Shown: positions 42,489 through 50,698 of the stretch, piece after piece
Numbering within the stretch: the stretch's first letter is position 1
Layout: the number at the start of each line of letters is the position of its first letter
From: an uncultured Phocaeicola sp.
Lineage (GTDB): Bacteria > Bacteroidota > Bacteroidia > Bacteroidales > Bacteroidaceae
Reading direction: 5' to 3'
Assembly (NCBI GenBank): GCA_944320855.1
Contig: CALUJF010000019.1
Span: 1-50,698, forward strand
Length of the DNA stretch: 50,698 bases
The notes under the pieces: generated by a model
Database searches by the model: none
What the model saw: the letters and a program-made list of their open reading frames with translations, nothing else
Told to the model about the DNA's origin: nothing
Translations under genes and position numbers: made by a program

Positions 42489-45362
42489 ATGGAAACTTTT
42501 CTAAAGCTTGTAGCTCACGATTTATATACGAAGACAAACGGTGACTTTGCCCGTACGGCCATTGTCTTCCCTAACAAGAGAGCCGGTCTGTTCTTCAACG
42601 AATATCTGGCATCGGAAACAGACAGACCGATATGGTCGCCGGCATATATAAGTATAGGCGAACTGTTCCGCAAGGTTTCAAATCTGCAGATTGGTGACCC
42701 TGTGAAACTTGTGTGCGAACTCTACAAGGTGTTTGTCAATATAACAGGCAGCAAGGAATCACTTGATGATTTCTACTTCTGGGGTGAACTTCTTATAAGC
42801 GACTTTGACGATGCGGACAAGAATATGGTGGACACAGAAGCCATGTTCCGCAATATCAAGGACCTGAACGAACTTAACGACAACGGATACGAGTTCCTGG
42901 AAGAAGGACAGAAAGAAGCATTAAGCCAGTTCTTCAAGAATTTCTCCATCGACAAGGTTACCGAGCTGAAACAGCGATTCATCAATATCTGGGACGTACT
43001 TGGAGAAATATATACCGAATTCAGGGCCGTACTCCGCGAACAGGGTATAGCATACGAGGGTATGATGTACAGGGAAGTAACTGAGTCTATGGATATTGAC
43101 AAACTCCCTTACGACAGATATGTCTTCGTGGGATTCAACGTGCTGAATAAGGTGGAACATACTCTGTTCAGCAAACTGAATAAGGCAGGAAATGCTATGT
43201 TCTATTGGGATTACGACAATTTCTATCTCAACAAGCATCCTCATGAGGCCGGTGAATTCATCAAACGAAACTTAAGGGATTTCCCATCGGAACTTCCACC
43301 GTCTGTATTCAACAATCTGAACTCCCCGAAAGATATCACATATATTGAATCGCCAACCGAAAACGGACAGGCAAGGTATCTTCCGCAATGGATAAGAACA
43401 AACCTTACGGAGGAAGAAAAGGAGACAGCCGTAGTATTATGTAATGAATCTTTACTACAACCTGTACTTCACTCACTGCCTGAGAATATACATCATATCA
43501 ATATAACAATGGGATTTCCATTGTCGCAGACTCCTGCTTGCAGCTTTATCAACTCGCTTGTTGAGCTTCACACTTCGGGATACAATCCGTCAAACGGCAG
43601 ATTCCTTTTTGCCGAAGTATTGAGTGTGCTTAAACATCCATACACGCAACTTCTGAGCGAGGAGGCTGAGAAGTTGGAGAAATCCCTTATCCACGACAAC
43701 CGTTTCTACCCTCTCCCTTCGGAACTGAAAAAGGACGAAACTACGGAAAGCATATTCACCCCATGCAACAGCAACCAGGCTATCTGCCGGATGATTACCA
43801 ACGTACTGAAACAGGTAGCTGCCGTATATCAGAAGAAGTCGGCCACTATGGATACTGCTTTGGACCAGCTGTACCGCGAAGCGTTGTTCAAAGCATACAC
43901 CATGGTAAACCGATTCAGTTCTCTGATAGATGAAGGCGACCTTGATGTGAACCAAAGTACATTCAAGCGTCTGCTCTCGCGCGTCATCCAGTCGGCCAAT
44001 ATTCCTTTCCACGGCGAGCCGGCAATCGGTATGCAAGTAATGGGAGTACTTGAAACTCGAAATCTGGACTTCAGAAACATAGTAATGCTTTCCGTTAACG
44101 AAGGACAGTTGCCTAAAAGCGGAAGCGATGCCTCATTCATCCCTTATAATATCAGAAAGGCATTCGGTATGACTACAATCGACCATAAGATAGCCGTTTT
44201 TGCTTATTACTTCTACAGACTGCTGCAAAGAGCAGAAAAGGTAACCCTTCTTTTCAACACTTCAAGCGACGGAATAAACCGGGGAGAGATGTCACGCTTC
44301 ATGCTCCAGTTCCTCATCGAATGGGGATTCGACATCAAACGTGAAAGGCTGGAAGCCGCCCAATCGCCACAGGGTACCGAAAAGATTGAAATCAAGAAAA
44401 CCCCGGAGATAATGAAGCGAATGCAGAGCAATTTTGATATTAGAGTAAATAAAAAGGCCCTTCTGTCACCTTCTGCACTCAATACATATATAGACTGCAA
44501 TCTGAAATTTTATTACAAATATGTAGCTTTGTTGACAGCGCCCGATGAAGTTAGTGCAGAGATAGATTCAGCCAAATTCGGAAGTATATTCCATTACGCC
44601 GCCGAACATATATACAAAGACCTCACGGCACACGGAAAAGTGATAGATTGCAACTCTCTTGAAAAGCTTTTGCAAAACGATGTAAAACTCCAGGAATATG
44701 TGGACAACGGTTTCAAGGAACTGTTCTTCAATATACCTCTGACCGAACGCCCGGAATACAACGGATTGCAACTCATAAACTCAGCCGTAATACTGAGATA
44801 CATAAAACAGCTCTTGCGGAATGACCTGCGATACGCTCCGTTCACATTCACTGCTTCGGAGAAGTTCGTTGAGGAAGATATTGATATCAAAACTCCGAAA
44901 GGCATAATCAAATCACGCATAGGCGGTATAATAGACCGTATGGACACGAAAGACAATACCCTGCGAATAGTGGACTACAAGACCGGAGGCGATGCGCAAT
45001 GTCCGCCGGATGTAGAATCCTTGTTCATTCAGGATAAGAAAAGGTCGAACTATATCTTCCAAACTTTCATGTACGCATCAATAGTCTGCAAGAAACTGAG
45101 GGAGAAAAACAATCAGTTGAAGGTTGCTCCTTCCCTACTGTACATACATAAGGCAGCATCGGAAAACTACTCGCCTGTAGTGCAGATGGGAGAAGCCCGA
45201 AACAGAGATAATGTAGATGATTTCAGTATCTACGAAGAAGATTTCCGCGAAAGACTGAATGCTCTTTTAGAGGAAATTTTCAACCCCGAGACAAGTTTCT
45301 CTCAAACTGAGGTAGAAGACAAATGCCAGTACTGCGATTATAAAGATTTGTGTAAAAAGTAG
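42489..45362 (+). CDS. PD-(D/E)XK nuclease family protein, AddB-like
   Basis: This 957-residue partner of the AddA-like helicase begins RTAIVFPNKRAGLFFNEYL, with no Walker A, so its helicase-like N half is probably not an ATPase. The C-terminal nuclease has SALNTYIDCNLKFYYKY with Cys670, an active-site stretch IVDYKTGGD (about 827-835), and the terminal cysteines Cys946, Cys949 and Cys955 in CQYCDYKDLC. One early Cys plus C-x2-C-x5-C is the [4Fe-4S] staple of AddB nucleases. It follows the AddA-like gene by 18 bp. Confidence 0.9.
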   Translation: METFLKLVAHDLYTKTNGDFARTAIVFPNKRAGLFFNEYLASETDRPIWSPAYISIGELFRKVSNLQIGDPVKLVCELYKVFVNITGSKESLDDFYFWGELLISDFDDADKNMVDTEAMFRNIKDLNELNDNGYEFLEEGQKEALSQFFKNFSIDKVTELKQRFINIWDVLGEIYTEFRAVLREQGIAYEGMMYREVTESMDIDKLPYDRYVFVGFNVLNKVEHTLFSKLNKAGNAMFYWDYDNFYLNKHPHEAGEFIKRNLRDFPSELPPSVFNNLNSPKDITYIESPTENGQARYLPQWIRTNLTEEEKETAVVLCNESLLQPVLHSLPENIHHINITMGFPLSQTPACSFINSLVELHTSGYNPSNGRFLFAEVLSVLKHPYTQLLSEEAEKLEKSLIHDNRFYPLPSELKKDETTESIFTPCNSNQAICRMITNVLKQVAAVYQKKSATMDTALDQLYREALFKAYTMVNRFSSLIDEGDLDVNQSTFKRLLSRVIQSANIPFHGEPAIGMQVMGVLETRNLDFRNIVMLSVNEGQLPKSGSDASFIPYNIRKAFGMTTIDHKIAVFAYYFYRLLQRAEKVTLLFNTSSDGINRGEMSRFMLQFLIEWGFDIKRERLEAAQSPQGTEKIEIKKTPEIMKRMQSNFDIRVNKKALLSPSALNTYIDCNLKFYYKYVALLTAPDEVSAEIDSAKFGSIFHYAAEHIYKDLTAHGKVIDCNSLEKLLQNDVKLQEYVDNGFKELFFNIPLTERPEYNGLQLINSAVILRYIKQLLRNDLRYAPFTFTASEKFVEEDIDIKTPKGIIKSRIGGIIDRMDTKDNTLRIVDYKTGGDAQCPPDVESLFIQDKKRSNYIFQTFMYASIVCKKLREKNNQLKVAPSLLYIHKAASENYSPVVQMGEARNRDNVDDFSIYEEDFRERLNALLEEIFNPETSFSQTEVEDKCQYCDYKDLCKK

Positions 45363-45474
45363 CATTTTGATATAATTACTGTTAATTACCAGCAGTTTTT
45401 CACCGTTTGTTTTGACAATATCACGGAATATGGTTACATTCGCATGTTTTTCATAGTAATAGATTTATATATCC

Positions 45475-45572
45475 TGACTTCAAGCTTGTGAAAGTGAGCA
45501 AGTCAGAGAGACAAAAGAGTTTGTCCCTAAAGAACAAGAGACTGCAAATTTCCCCGGCAGTCTCTTTTTTTG
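45475..45572 (+). ncRNA. Candidate small RNA: three hairpins ending in a terminator
   Basis: No ORF is evident in 45363-45625. From 45475 three stems follow in order: TGACTT/AAGTCA (45475-45480, 45500-45505); a nine-position stem with one mismatch around an AGAG loop (45507-45515, 45520-45528); and AGAGACTGC/GCAGTCTCT (45537-45545, 45557-45565) followed by a T-run. A weak -7 element TAGATTTA (45460-45467) would start transcription near 45474. The last stem is certainly a good terminator; whether the rest is a separate RNA or the addB 3' end is open. Confidence 0.4.
45534..45572 (+). terminator. Intrinsic terminator downstream of the AddB-like gene
   Basis: AGAGACTGC (45537-45545) and GCAGTCTCT (45557-45565) form a perfect 9-bp stem followed by TTTTTTTG. 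Confidence 0.88.
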
Positions 45573-45625
45573 TTCATATATATTACTTAATTTTGTATCA
45601 CGATAACAGTTAAAATACAAATCTT

Positions 45626-46150
45626 ATGAAAACAAGAACATTAATTGAATCAATCAAAAGCAGAGCTTTTTATCTAATGTTGTGCGTAACTATGGCTGTA
45701 GCTTTCAGCGCATGTTCTGAGGAAGTGCTTGAAGAAGATATTGTAGGGAAGTATTATAATAATAATGATGATGGATTAACTGATATCATTATTTCCAAAA
45801 GCGGTTCTTTATTTAATTTTACTTGTGAATATATAGACAACAGCAATGTCGATAGTTCAGAAGATACGCCTGAATACTATAAATGGTCTGGCACTTTCTC
45901 AAATTACCAAGGCGACAATATTTTAAATAATAATGGAGATATAATTGGAGATATAAGTTTCAGAAAAGCAGGGAGTGAAATTACTGTAAAATTCACAGCA
46001 AAAACCCAACGGAAAGGCACATACACAGCAAGCAAAGGTGGTGACTATGCAGAATATATTCCAAGCCGCAGCATTGATTTACAAGATTCGTTATCAATAA
46101 AATCTGATACAATAAAGAGTGACACAATAAAGACAGGTAAATTAGAATAA
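45626..46150 (+). CDS. Small hypothetical lipoprotein
   Basis: I do not recognise a family. The 174-residue product has an N-terminal hydrophobic segment (about 14-28) ending AVAFSAC, a lipobox, followed by SEEVLEEDIVGKYY, acidic just after the Cys as in Bacteroidetes surface-export signals. The middle looks beta-rich (GKYYNNNDDGLTDIIISKSGSLF, EYYKWSGTFSNYQG), like small lipocalin-type lipoproteins. The C terminus repeats KSDTIKSDTIKTG. The ATG at 45626 is preceded by a TAATTTTG -7 element (45588-45595). It is flanked by terminators on both sides, so it is monocistronic. Confidence 0.75.
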   Translation: MKTRTLIESIKSRAFYLMLCVTMAVAFSACSEEVLEEDIVGKYYNNNDDGLTDIIISKSGSLFNFTCEYIDNSNVDSSEDTPEYYKWSGTFSNYQGDNILNNNGDIIGDISFRKAGSEITVKFTAKTQRKGTYTASKGGDYAEYIPSRSIDLQDSLSIKSDTIKSDTIKTGKLE

Positions 46151-46157
46151 AAACAAT

Positions 46158-46202
46158 AAAGCCATGGCTGATATCAATTACTGATTCTGCCATGGCTTTT
46201 TA
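46158..46202. terminator. Bidirectional terminator
   Basis: AAAGCCATGGC (46158-46168) pairs perfectly with GCCATGGCTTT (46189-46199), with a T-run on the plus side and an A-rich flank on the other. It separates the convergent lipoprotein and C-S lyase genes. Confidence 0.85.
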
Positions 46203-46250
46203 TGTCGGAACAACCCTCATAATATTGAGAATTGTCCACCTAATATGCAT

Positions 46251-47420
46251 TTAATCACATCGTCTCTTTACAAAGTTCAGAAACCGCGTCAGGGCATCCT
46301 CCAATACAGCACGCGGACAGGCTATATTCCAGCGCATGAATCCTTCGCCGTCCTCTCCATACATTGTACCGCTGTTGAGCCACAATCCAGTCTCTTCGAG
46401 CAGTAATGTCTGCAACTCGTCTGATGGCAGATGTAATATACTGCAGTCTGTCCATACCAGATATGTTCCCTCCAATTCAGTTACAGGGAATTGAGGCAGG
46501 TTTTTGGTAAAAAAGTCGCACAAAAAATCGTAGTTTGCTTTCAGATAGTCCAGAAGTTGTATCAGCCACTCCTCTCCTTGGTTATATGCGGCTATGGTAG
46601 CTTCAATACCGAATGGATTTACATCACACACCTCATTTATGTTTATGGCCTTGTCAATTCGCTTTCGTACATTATCATCAGCAGCAATGATATTGGCTAT
46701 CTGCAATCCTGCAATGTTGAATGACTTGCTAGGCGAAATACATGTTACAGAGTTCTGCAAATGTTTTTCGCTGATTGAGGCAAACGGAGTGTAAACATGT
46801 CCCGGGAAAACCAGCTCACAATGAATTTCATCTGCAATGACTGTCACATGATTTTTTATACATATCTCCCCTATCCGACACAATTCTTCGCGTGTCCACA
46901 CCCGACCGGCAGGGTTATGCGGATTGCACAGCAACATGAGTTTCACGTCAGGAGATGCAGCCTTGCGCTCCAAATCCTCATAATCTATGTGATATGTCCT
47001 GTTCTCGTATCTAAGCGGATTTGCGATAATACGGCATCCATTATTCCTTATAGATGAAAAGAAACAGTTATAGACAGGTGTTTGCACTATCACTCCGTCT
47101 CCGGGTTTGGCCAGAGCCTTTATAACGGCAGATATGGCGGGAACCACTCCCGAAGTATAGATAAACCATTCTCTATCAATCCGCCAATTGTGTCTCCTGT
47201 CAAACCAATCTATTACAGAGCTGTAATATTTATCCGGAACGTGTACATATCCATATATTCCATGTTCCACCCTTCTGGCAAGGGCATCTATTATCGCAGG
47301 AGCAGTACGGAAATCCATATCTGCGACCCAGAGTGGAAGCACATCCCTATCTTCAGGCATACTGTCCCATTTGTAGGAATTTGTTCCCCTGCGAGGGATT
47401 ATTTTATCAAAATCGTACAT
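46251..47420 (-). CDS. PatB/MalY family C-S lyase (PLP-dependent aminotransferase fold)
   Basis: This protein of about 389 residues belongs to fold-type I PLP enzymes that split C-S bonds of cystathionine or related thioethers. The start MYDFDKIIPRRGTNSYKWD is typical of PatB. Further marks are PLWVADMDF, LLCNPHNPAGRVW, ADEIHCELVFPGH and the PLP lysine in SPSKSFNIAG (about 235). The frame is open to 47504, but that would overlap the upstream DUF3737 gene and add residues without family match, so I use the ATG at 47420 (or 47423). It lies 13 bp after the DUF3737 stop and is probably cotranscribed with it. Confidence 0.9.
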   Translation of the reverse strand: MYDFDKIIPRRGTNSYKWDSMPEDRDVLPLWVADMDFRTAPAIIDALARRVEHGIYGYVHVPDKYYSSVIDWFDRRHNWRIDREWFIYTSGVVPAISAVIKALAKPGDGVIVQTPVYNCFFSSIRNNGCRIIANPLRYENRTYHIDYEDLERKAASPDVKLMLLCNPHNPAGRVWTREELCRIGEICIKNHVTVIADEIHCELVFPGHVYTPFASISEKHLQNSVTCISPSKSFNIAGLQIANIIAADDNVRKRIDKAININEVCDVNPFGIEATIAAYNQGEEWLIQLLDYLKANYDFLCDFFTKNLPQFPVTELEGTYLVWTDCSILHLPSDELQTLLLEETGLWLNSGTMYGEDGEGFMRWNIACPRAVLEDALTRFLNFVKRRCD

Positions 47421-47433
47421 CATGTTCGTGTAT

Positions 47434-48300
47434 TTAGTCTGTAAAGCAGGTACGTTCATCTCTAAGTCTGATTTCACAGTCAGCCGGAGCCTTGATATTC
47501 TCATCTATGGTAATGGAACCATATTCATCGGCAACTATACATCCGGACATCGGGTTCTTGATATTTGTTATTGCACCACGTATATCAGCATGCAGAGTAC
47601 TATACTCAAACGCGCGGTCGCAGTCCGGTCCGAAAGTACAGTTCTCAAGCACAAGGTCATGGGCGTAACAAAGAGGTTGCTCACCTGTAATATGACAGTT
47701 CACAAGGCGCAGGTTTCTTGAATGCCATCCTAAATATTCGCCATTGAGTTCCGAATCATAAATCGTTACATTCTCCACTTCCCAGAATGCATCCTTAGTG
47801 GTGATTCTGGCATTATGGATTTCTACGTTCTTCACATATTGGAAAACATACTTACTGACGCTTTCCAGCCCATCGACATATATATTGTTGCTGAACATGA
47901 ACGGATAAGTACCTCCATGCAGAACAAGATTTTTGACACGTATTCCATTGCAACGCCAGAACACCTCGTCAGCATCGTTCATCGTTACGTTCTCGATGTC
48001 TATTTCATTCATTTCACGGAACATCTTAGGAGCGTCTATCACGGTGTCTGTCATCTTCAAGTGGTCAGAATACCATAGAGCGGAACGTCCGCCAACATCA
48101 AAATAGCACTTGTCTATTTTGAAACCATGTACATGCCAGAACGGATAGTTGCCTTCGAAACGGCATTTGAAAGCCTCGATATTGCTACATTCTTTAATGG
48201 CAGATTCACCGGCCCTTATAATCACATTTTCAAGACGGAGGTCATGAGATTCGAACAATGGTCGTTCACCTCCAAATTCAGCATCCTTAATCAGTTTCAT
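47434..48300 (-). CDS. DUF3737 family protein (parallel beta-helix)
   Basis: This 288-residue protein opens MKLIKDAEFGGERPLFESHD and consists of repeating strand-turn units (LENVIIRAGESAIKECSNI, IENVTMNDADEVFWRCNGI, VKNLVLHGGTYPFMFSNNI), as in right-handed beta-helices. It matches the DUF3737 family, which is common in gut Firmicutes and Bacteroidetes and has no known biochemical role. It lacks a signal peptide. It is just upstream of the PatB-like gene on the same strand, and DUF3737 and PLP enzymes recur as neighbours as far as I recall; a link to sulfur amino acid use is only inference. Confidence 0.82.
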   Translation of the reverse strand: MKLIKDAEFGGERPLFESHDLRLENVIIRAGESAIKECSNIEAFKCRFEGNYPFWHVHGFKIDKCYFDVGGRSALWYSDHLKMTDTVIDAPKMFREMNEIDIENVTMNDADEVFWRCNGIRVKNLVLHGGTYPFMFSNNIYVDGLESVSKYVFQYVKNVEIHNARITTKDAFWEVENVTIYDSELNGEYLGWHSRNLRLVNCHITGEQPLCYAHDLVLENCTFGPDCDRAFEYSTLHADIRGAITNIKNPMSGCIVADEYGSITIDENIKAPADCEIRLRDERTCFTD

Positions 48301-48448
48301 TCGTGTAATATTTTAGCGGTCATTTATTAATAATCTCATAATTCATTTCATCAGTTATTGCTTACCTTATTTCATATTGCAAAATTAAGGCTTCCGTGTT
48401 TACTCTCCGGTAGATGAATTACGGAGGAAATTACCCGAATTACTGACA

Positions 48449-49873
48449 TCATTTCATAGTTTTCATCCAGCGCTCCCGTTTCAGACGGATAAGGAAGATA
48501 AAACCACGAAAACAAAGTTCCACACACATGGCTATCCATACTCCTTTCAATCCTAATGACGGAGCGAGAATGGCAGCCAATGTCAGGCGAACCGCCCAGA
48601 TACTGAAGAAATTCATCAGACAAGGAACGAGTGTATCGGCTGCACCCACAAAAACACCGTAAGCAACTATTGAAGCCGCAAACATAGGTTCCGCAAAAGC
48701 CTCAATCCGTAGAGCCATCACACCAAGTTCCCTGATTTCCTGAACCGGTGTCATCAATCCTATAATCTGAGGTGCGAACACATACATAAGTATTCCCATC
48801 AACCCCATTACTACCATTCCCATCAGTACGGTGATACGCGCAAAACTACGTGTGAGCGTTTTACGACCGGCACCTATACTCTGACCTACCAGCGTAGTGG
48901 CGGCATCGGCTATCCCATAACCGGGCATATAACAAAGACTCTCCGCAGTGATGGCGAACGAATTGGCAGCTATGGCAAAGACACCAAGCGGAGCTACTAT
49001 GACCGTTGTCATAATCTGCGCTCCGCAAATGACAATATGCTCCAGCCCCATAGGGAAACCGATGCGAAGCGCCTTTCTTACAGTTGATGCCTTCAGCCGG
49101 AAGTCATATCTTTCTCCGGTGAGTTTCAGCTCATTCGAACGAGTCCAAAGATACCACAACATAACGATGGCAACCACAGCCTCAGCTGCTGCAGTACCCA
49201 AAGCAGCACCTTTAACCCCCAATCCGGCACCTGGTACAGTAAAGGATACATCAGCCAATTCACATTGGCGTGAAGGAAAAATCAGCAAGAAATTAAAGAC
49301 TACATCCAGCACACACATAGCCACACCGGCAATGCTCGGCACTAACATATTACCACTACACCGCAACATACCTCCGGCAAGGAAATTCATCTGCAGTGCA
49401 GGCAGGAAAAGAGAAAATATGAGAAAATAAAGTGATGCGTCATGACGGATAGAACTGTCCCCTCCCAACCAAACAGGCAGAATACCACTGACAGCAGAAC
49501 CTGCCACAGCCAGAATCACACTGAAAATAAGTGTAGAAACCAATGATTGACGCAACACGGCACGCGCTCCCTGAATATCACCAGCACCTATCTTATGCGC
49601 AACCTGTACCGAAAAACCGGTAGCGGCAGCCACGCAAAGCCCCCAGAACAGCCATGTAGTAGTCGAGACAAGACCTATTGAAGCGGAAGCCTCAGCACCA
49701 AGATGCCCAACCATAGACGCATCTATATACTGCATTATTATTGAAGAGAGTTGTGCTATGACAGCCGGAATACTGAGTTGCACAGTCAGATATAACTGTT
49801 GCGACAGAGTCATCTGCTTGCCATCACGTATCAGTGTAAGCATCTCACCTATTTTATTGTTTCTGAGCTTCAT
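48449..49873 (-). CDS. MATE family efflux transporter
   Basis: This 474-residue inner-membrane protein has about twelve hydrophobic segments in two homologous halves, with family marks LSIPAVIAQLSSIIMQYIDASMVGHLG (near the N terminus, in parts), TGFSVQVAHKIGAGD and GYGIADAATTLVGQSIGAGR. It would export cationic compounds by sodium or proton exchange; the substrate is unknown. I start at ATG 49873 (MKLRNNKIGEM), preceded by AAGGAAGGAA. An open frame to 49966 runs into group II intron domains V and VI and cannot be part of the native protein. The intron's 3' end is 31 nt upstream. Confidence 0.9.
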   Translation of the reverse strand: MKLRNNKIGEMLTLIRDGKQMTLSQQLYLTVQLSIPAVIAQLSSIIMQYIDASMVGHLGAEASASIGLVSTTTWLFWGLCVAAATGFSVQVAHKIGAGDIQGARAVLRQSLVSTLIFSVILAVAGSAVSGILPVWLGGDSSIRHDASLYFLIFSLFLPALQMNFLAGGMLRCSGNMLVPSIAGVAMCVLDVVFNFLLIFPSRQCELADVSFTVPGAGLGVKGAALGTAAAEAVVAIVMLWYLWTRSNELKLTGERYDFRLKASTVRKALRIGFPMGLEHIVICGAQIMTTVIVAPLGVFAIAANSFAITAESLCYMPGYGIADAATTLVGQSIGAGRKTLTRSFARITVLMGMVVMGLMGILMYVFAPQIIGLMTPVQEIRELGVMALRIEAFAEPMFAASIVAYGVFVGAADTLVPCLMNFFSIWAVRLTLAAILAPSLGLKGVWIAMCVELCFRGFIFLIRLKRERWMKTMK

Positions 49874-49903
49874 CCGTTTCCTTCCTTGAATTAAGAGCAT
49901 AAT

Positions 49904-50698
49904 GTTATGTAGGTCGGCGGCATTGCTGCCGCTTTCCCCATTAAGAACTGTACGTGCGACTTTCACCGCATACAGCTCCGATAATTCTAAATTTAATTCT
50001 CATAAAATTAAATCGGCTCATAATCATCTTTTGATGACTTGTTTCCGATAAAGTTTTCTTCACGCACGTTGACGGGCACTTTTGAGTTTCCGTCTTTCGA
50101 AGTATTCGTCCCATGATGGGTCGAACGGATTGGCTTCACATTTTATCTTTATGTGTCGTTTGATTGGAATCTCCGTCAGTTGTTGTACTGTGAACTTCTC
50201 CTCTGTTCCTCCACATACATTTTCAAATCCGAAAATCCAGTTCCTTCCACCCTTGCGGATAAAATACTTCTTCCTTATCCATTCCCTTGACTTGTTGGTA
50301 TGTCTGCGATATGACCATCTCTTAAGTTGGTTTACCAGGATATGGTCACATCTACAGAACACCTCCTTTGATACCACATGGCTGTAGTAGTTACCCCATC
50401 CCCTTATTATTGGATTGAGTTTCTCTATCAGCTCCTGCTGGGATAGTGCCTTGCCTTTGGTCAGCACAATCTCATGCAGTTTGTCAGTGAAACGTTTCTG
50501 ACTTTTCTTTGAGGGCTTTATTAACAATGTCCCGTTGTACTTCCGTACATTGAACCCTAAAAAGTCAAATCCCTCACTGATATGTGTTATCAGTGTCTTC
50601 TCCTCGGATAGTGTAAGTCCCCTTTCCTTTAAAAAGGCTGTCAACATTTCCTTTATTTCAAGTAATGTTTCCCTTTTATCGGCTGTGACAATGAAGTC
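49904..50698 (-). mobile_element. Group II intron, 3' part (right end outside the window)
   Basis: On the minus strand the intron-encoded protein (to 50060) is followed by domain V at 49978-49945. This is exactly 34 nt, starting GAGCTGTATGCGG, with a GAAA tetraloop, a lower stem GAGCTGT/ACAGTTC and the AGC triad. A domain VI hairpin (GCGGCA, GCAA loop, TGCCGC) follows. The 3' boundary is near 49904, where ...ACCTACATAAC ends. The 5' end lies beyond the window. Confidence 0.88.
50060..50698 (-). CDS. Group II intron reverse transcriptase/maturase, C-terminal part
   Basis: The frame is open to the window edge (at least 212 codons), so the start lies outside. The first visible residues are DFIVTADKRETLLEIKEML; the preceding bases should encode the YAD of the YADD catalytic motif. 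Then come the thumb and maturase (X/GIIM) domains: SEGFDFLGFNVRKY, LNPIIRGWGNYYSHVVSKEVF and RWSYRRHTNKSREWIRKKYF. The C terminus (CEANPFDPSWDEYFERRKLK) lacks a visible HNH endonuclease motif. Such proteins aid intron splicing and retrohoming. Its stop lies 82 bp before domain V. Confidence 0.9.
   Translation of the reverse strand, partial: DFIVTADKRETLLEIKEMLTAFLKERGLTLSEEKTLITHISEGFDFLGFNVRKYNGTLLIKPSKKSQKRFTDKLHEIVLTKGKALSQQELIEKLNPIIRGWGNYYSHVVSKEVFCRCDHILVNQLKRWSYRRHTNKSREWIRKKYFIRKGGRNWIFGFENVCGGTEEKFTVQQLTEIPIKRHIKIKCEANPFDPSWDEYFERRKLKSARQRA

Noticed and set aside
47421-47504. Upstream extension of the PatB-like frame
   Set aside because: It overlaps the DUF3737 coding sequence, and the family N terminus begins at MYDFDKII.
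49874-49966. Upstream extension of the MATE frame
   Set aside because: The extra codons lie in group II intron domains V and VI and beyond the intron boundary.

Overview
The window reads as a chromosomal segment of a Bacteroidales gut bacterium, most likely Bacteroidaceae (Bacteroides or Phocaeicola). This rests on gene content: GldE, a BtuG-like surface lipoprotein, DUF4836 and DUF3737 proteins, a clpS-clpA-aat cluster and AddAB-like nucleases. It also rests on many promoters of the Bacteroidetes type (TTTG, about 20 bp, TAnnTTTG) and on the scarcity of classic sigma-70 boxes. Species is not assignable by eye.

Layout. 1-130: tRNA-Glu and a terminator. 177-2720 (minus): ssb, gldE and a phosphopantetheinyl transferase. 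2721-3255: a divergent control region with four palindromes at exact 22-bp spacing. 3256-5353 (plus): HU, a 30-residue COX24/mS38-like protein and RNase G. 5516-8790: a bleomycin-hydrolase-like peptidase, an M23 protein and a nitroreductase. 8956-11422 (minus): an RluA-type pseudouridine synthase and ispE. 11520-13209 (minus): an SPFH protein, a four-helix membrane protein and an Arc-like regulator. 13458-19903 (minus): a corrinoid uptake operon (TonB receptor, BtuG-like propeller, BtuF, BtuC, BtuD) behind a cobalamin riboswitch at 19981-20173. 20317-22809 (minus): cbiB and cobQ.

22984-31606 is the accessory region. It is a type I restriction-modification locus (hsdM, hsdS, hsdR) interrupted by a PD-(D/E)XK Rpn-type gene and by an oppositely oriented ATPase gene bracketed by 11-bp repeat units. 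The hsdS gene holds three adjoining near-perfect palindromes in its first target-recognition domain. 31666-32530: queE and queD. 33019-34560: a DUF4836 lipoprotein. 34692-37891: clpS, clpA and aat, a complete N-degron module. 38070-39212: a serine hydrolase. 39222-45362: an AddA/AddB-like pair. 45475-45572: a candidate structured small RNA. 45626-49873: a small lipoprotein, a PatB-like C-S lyase, a DUF3737 protein and a MATE transporter. 49904 to the right edge: the 3' part of a group II intron, inserted 31 nt upstream of the MATE start codon.

The clearest functional units are: B12 capture and import under riboswitch control, with partial corrinoid remodelling next door; restriction-modification with inserted ATPase and nuclease genes; N-degron proteolysis; and double-strand-break processing. 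The least explained signals are non-coding: the 22-bp palindrome array, the 11-bp phased arrays at three intergenic sites, the hsdS palindromes, and the three-hairpin element at 45475-45572. No CRISPR array, rRNA or complete insertion sequence was seen.
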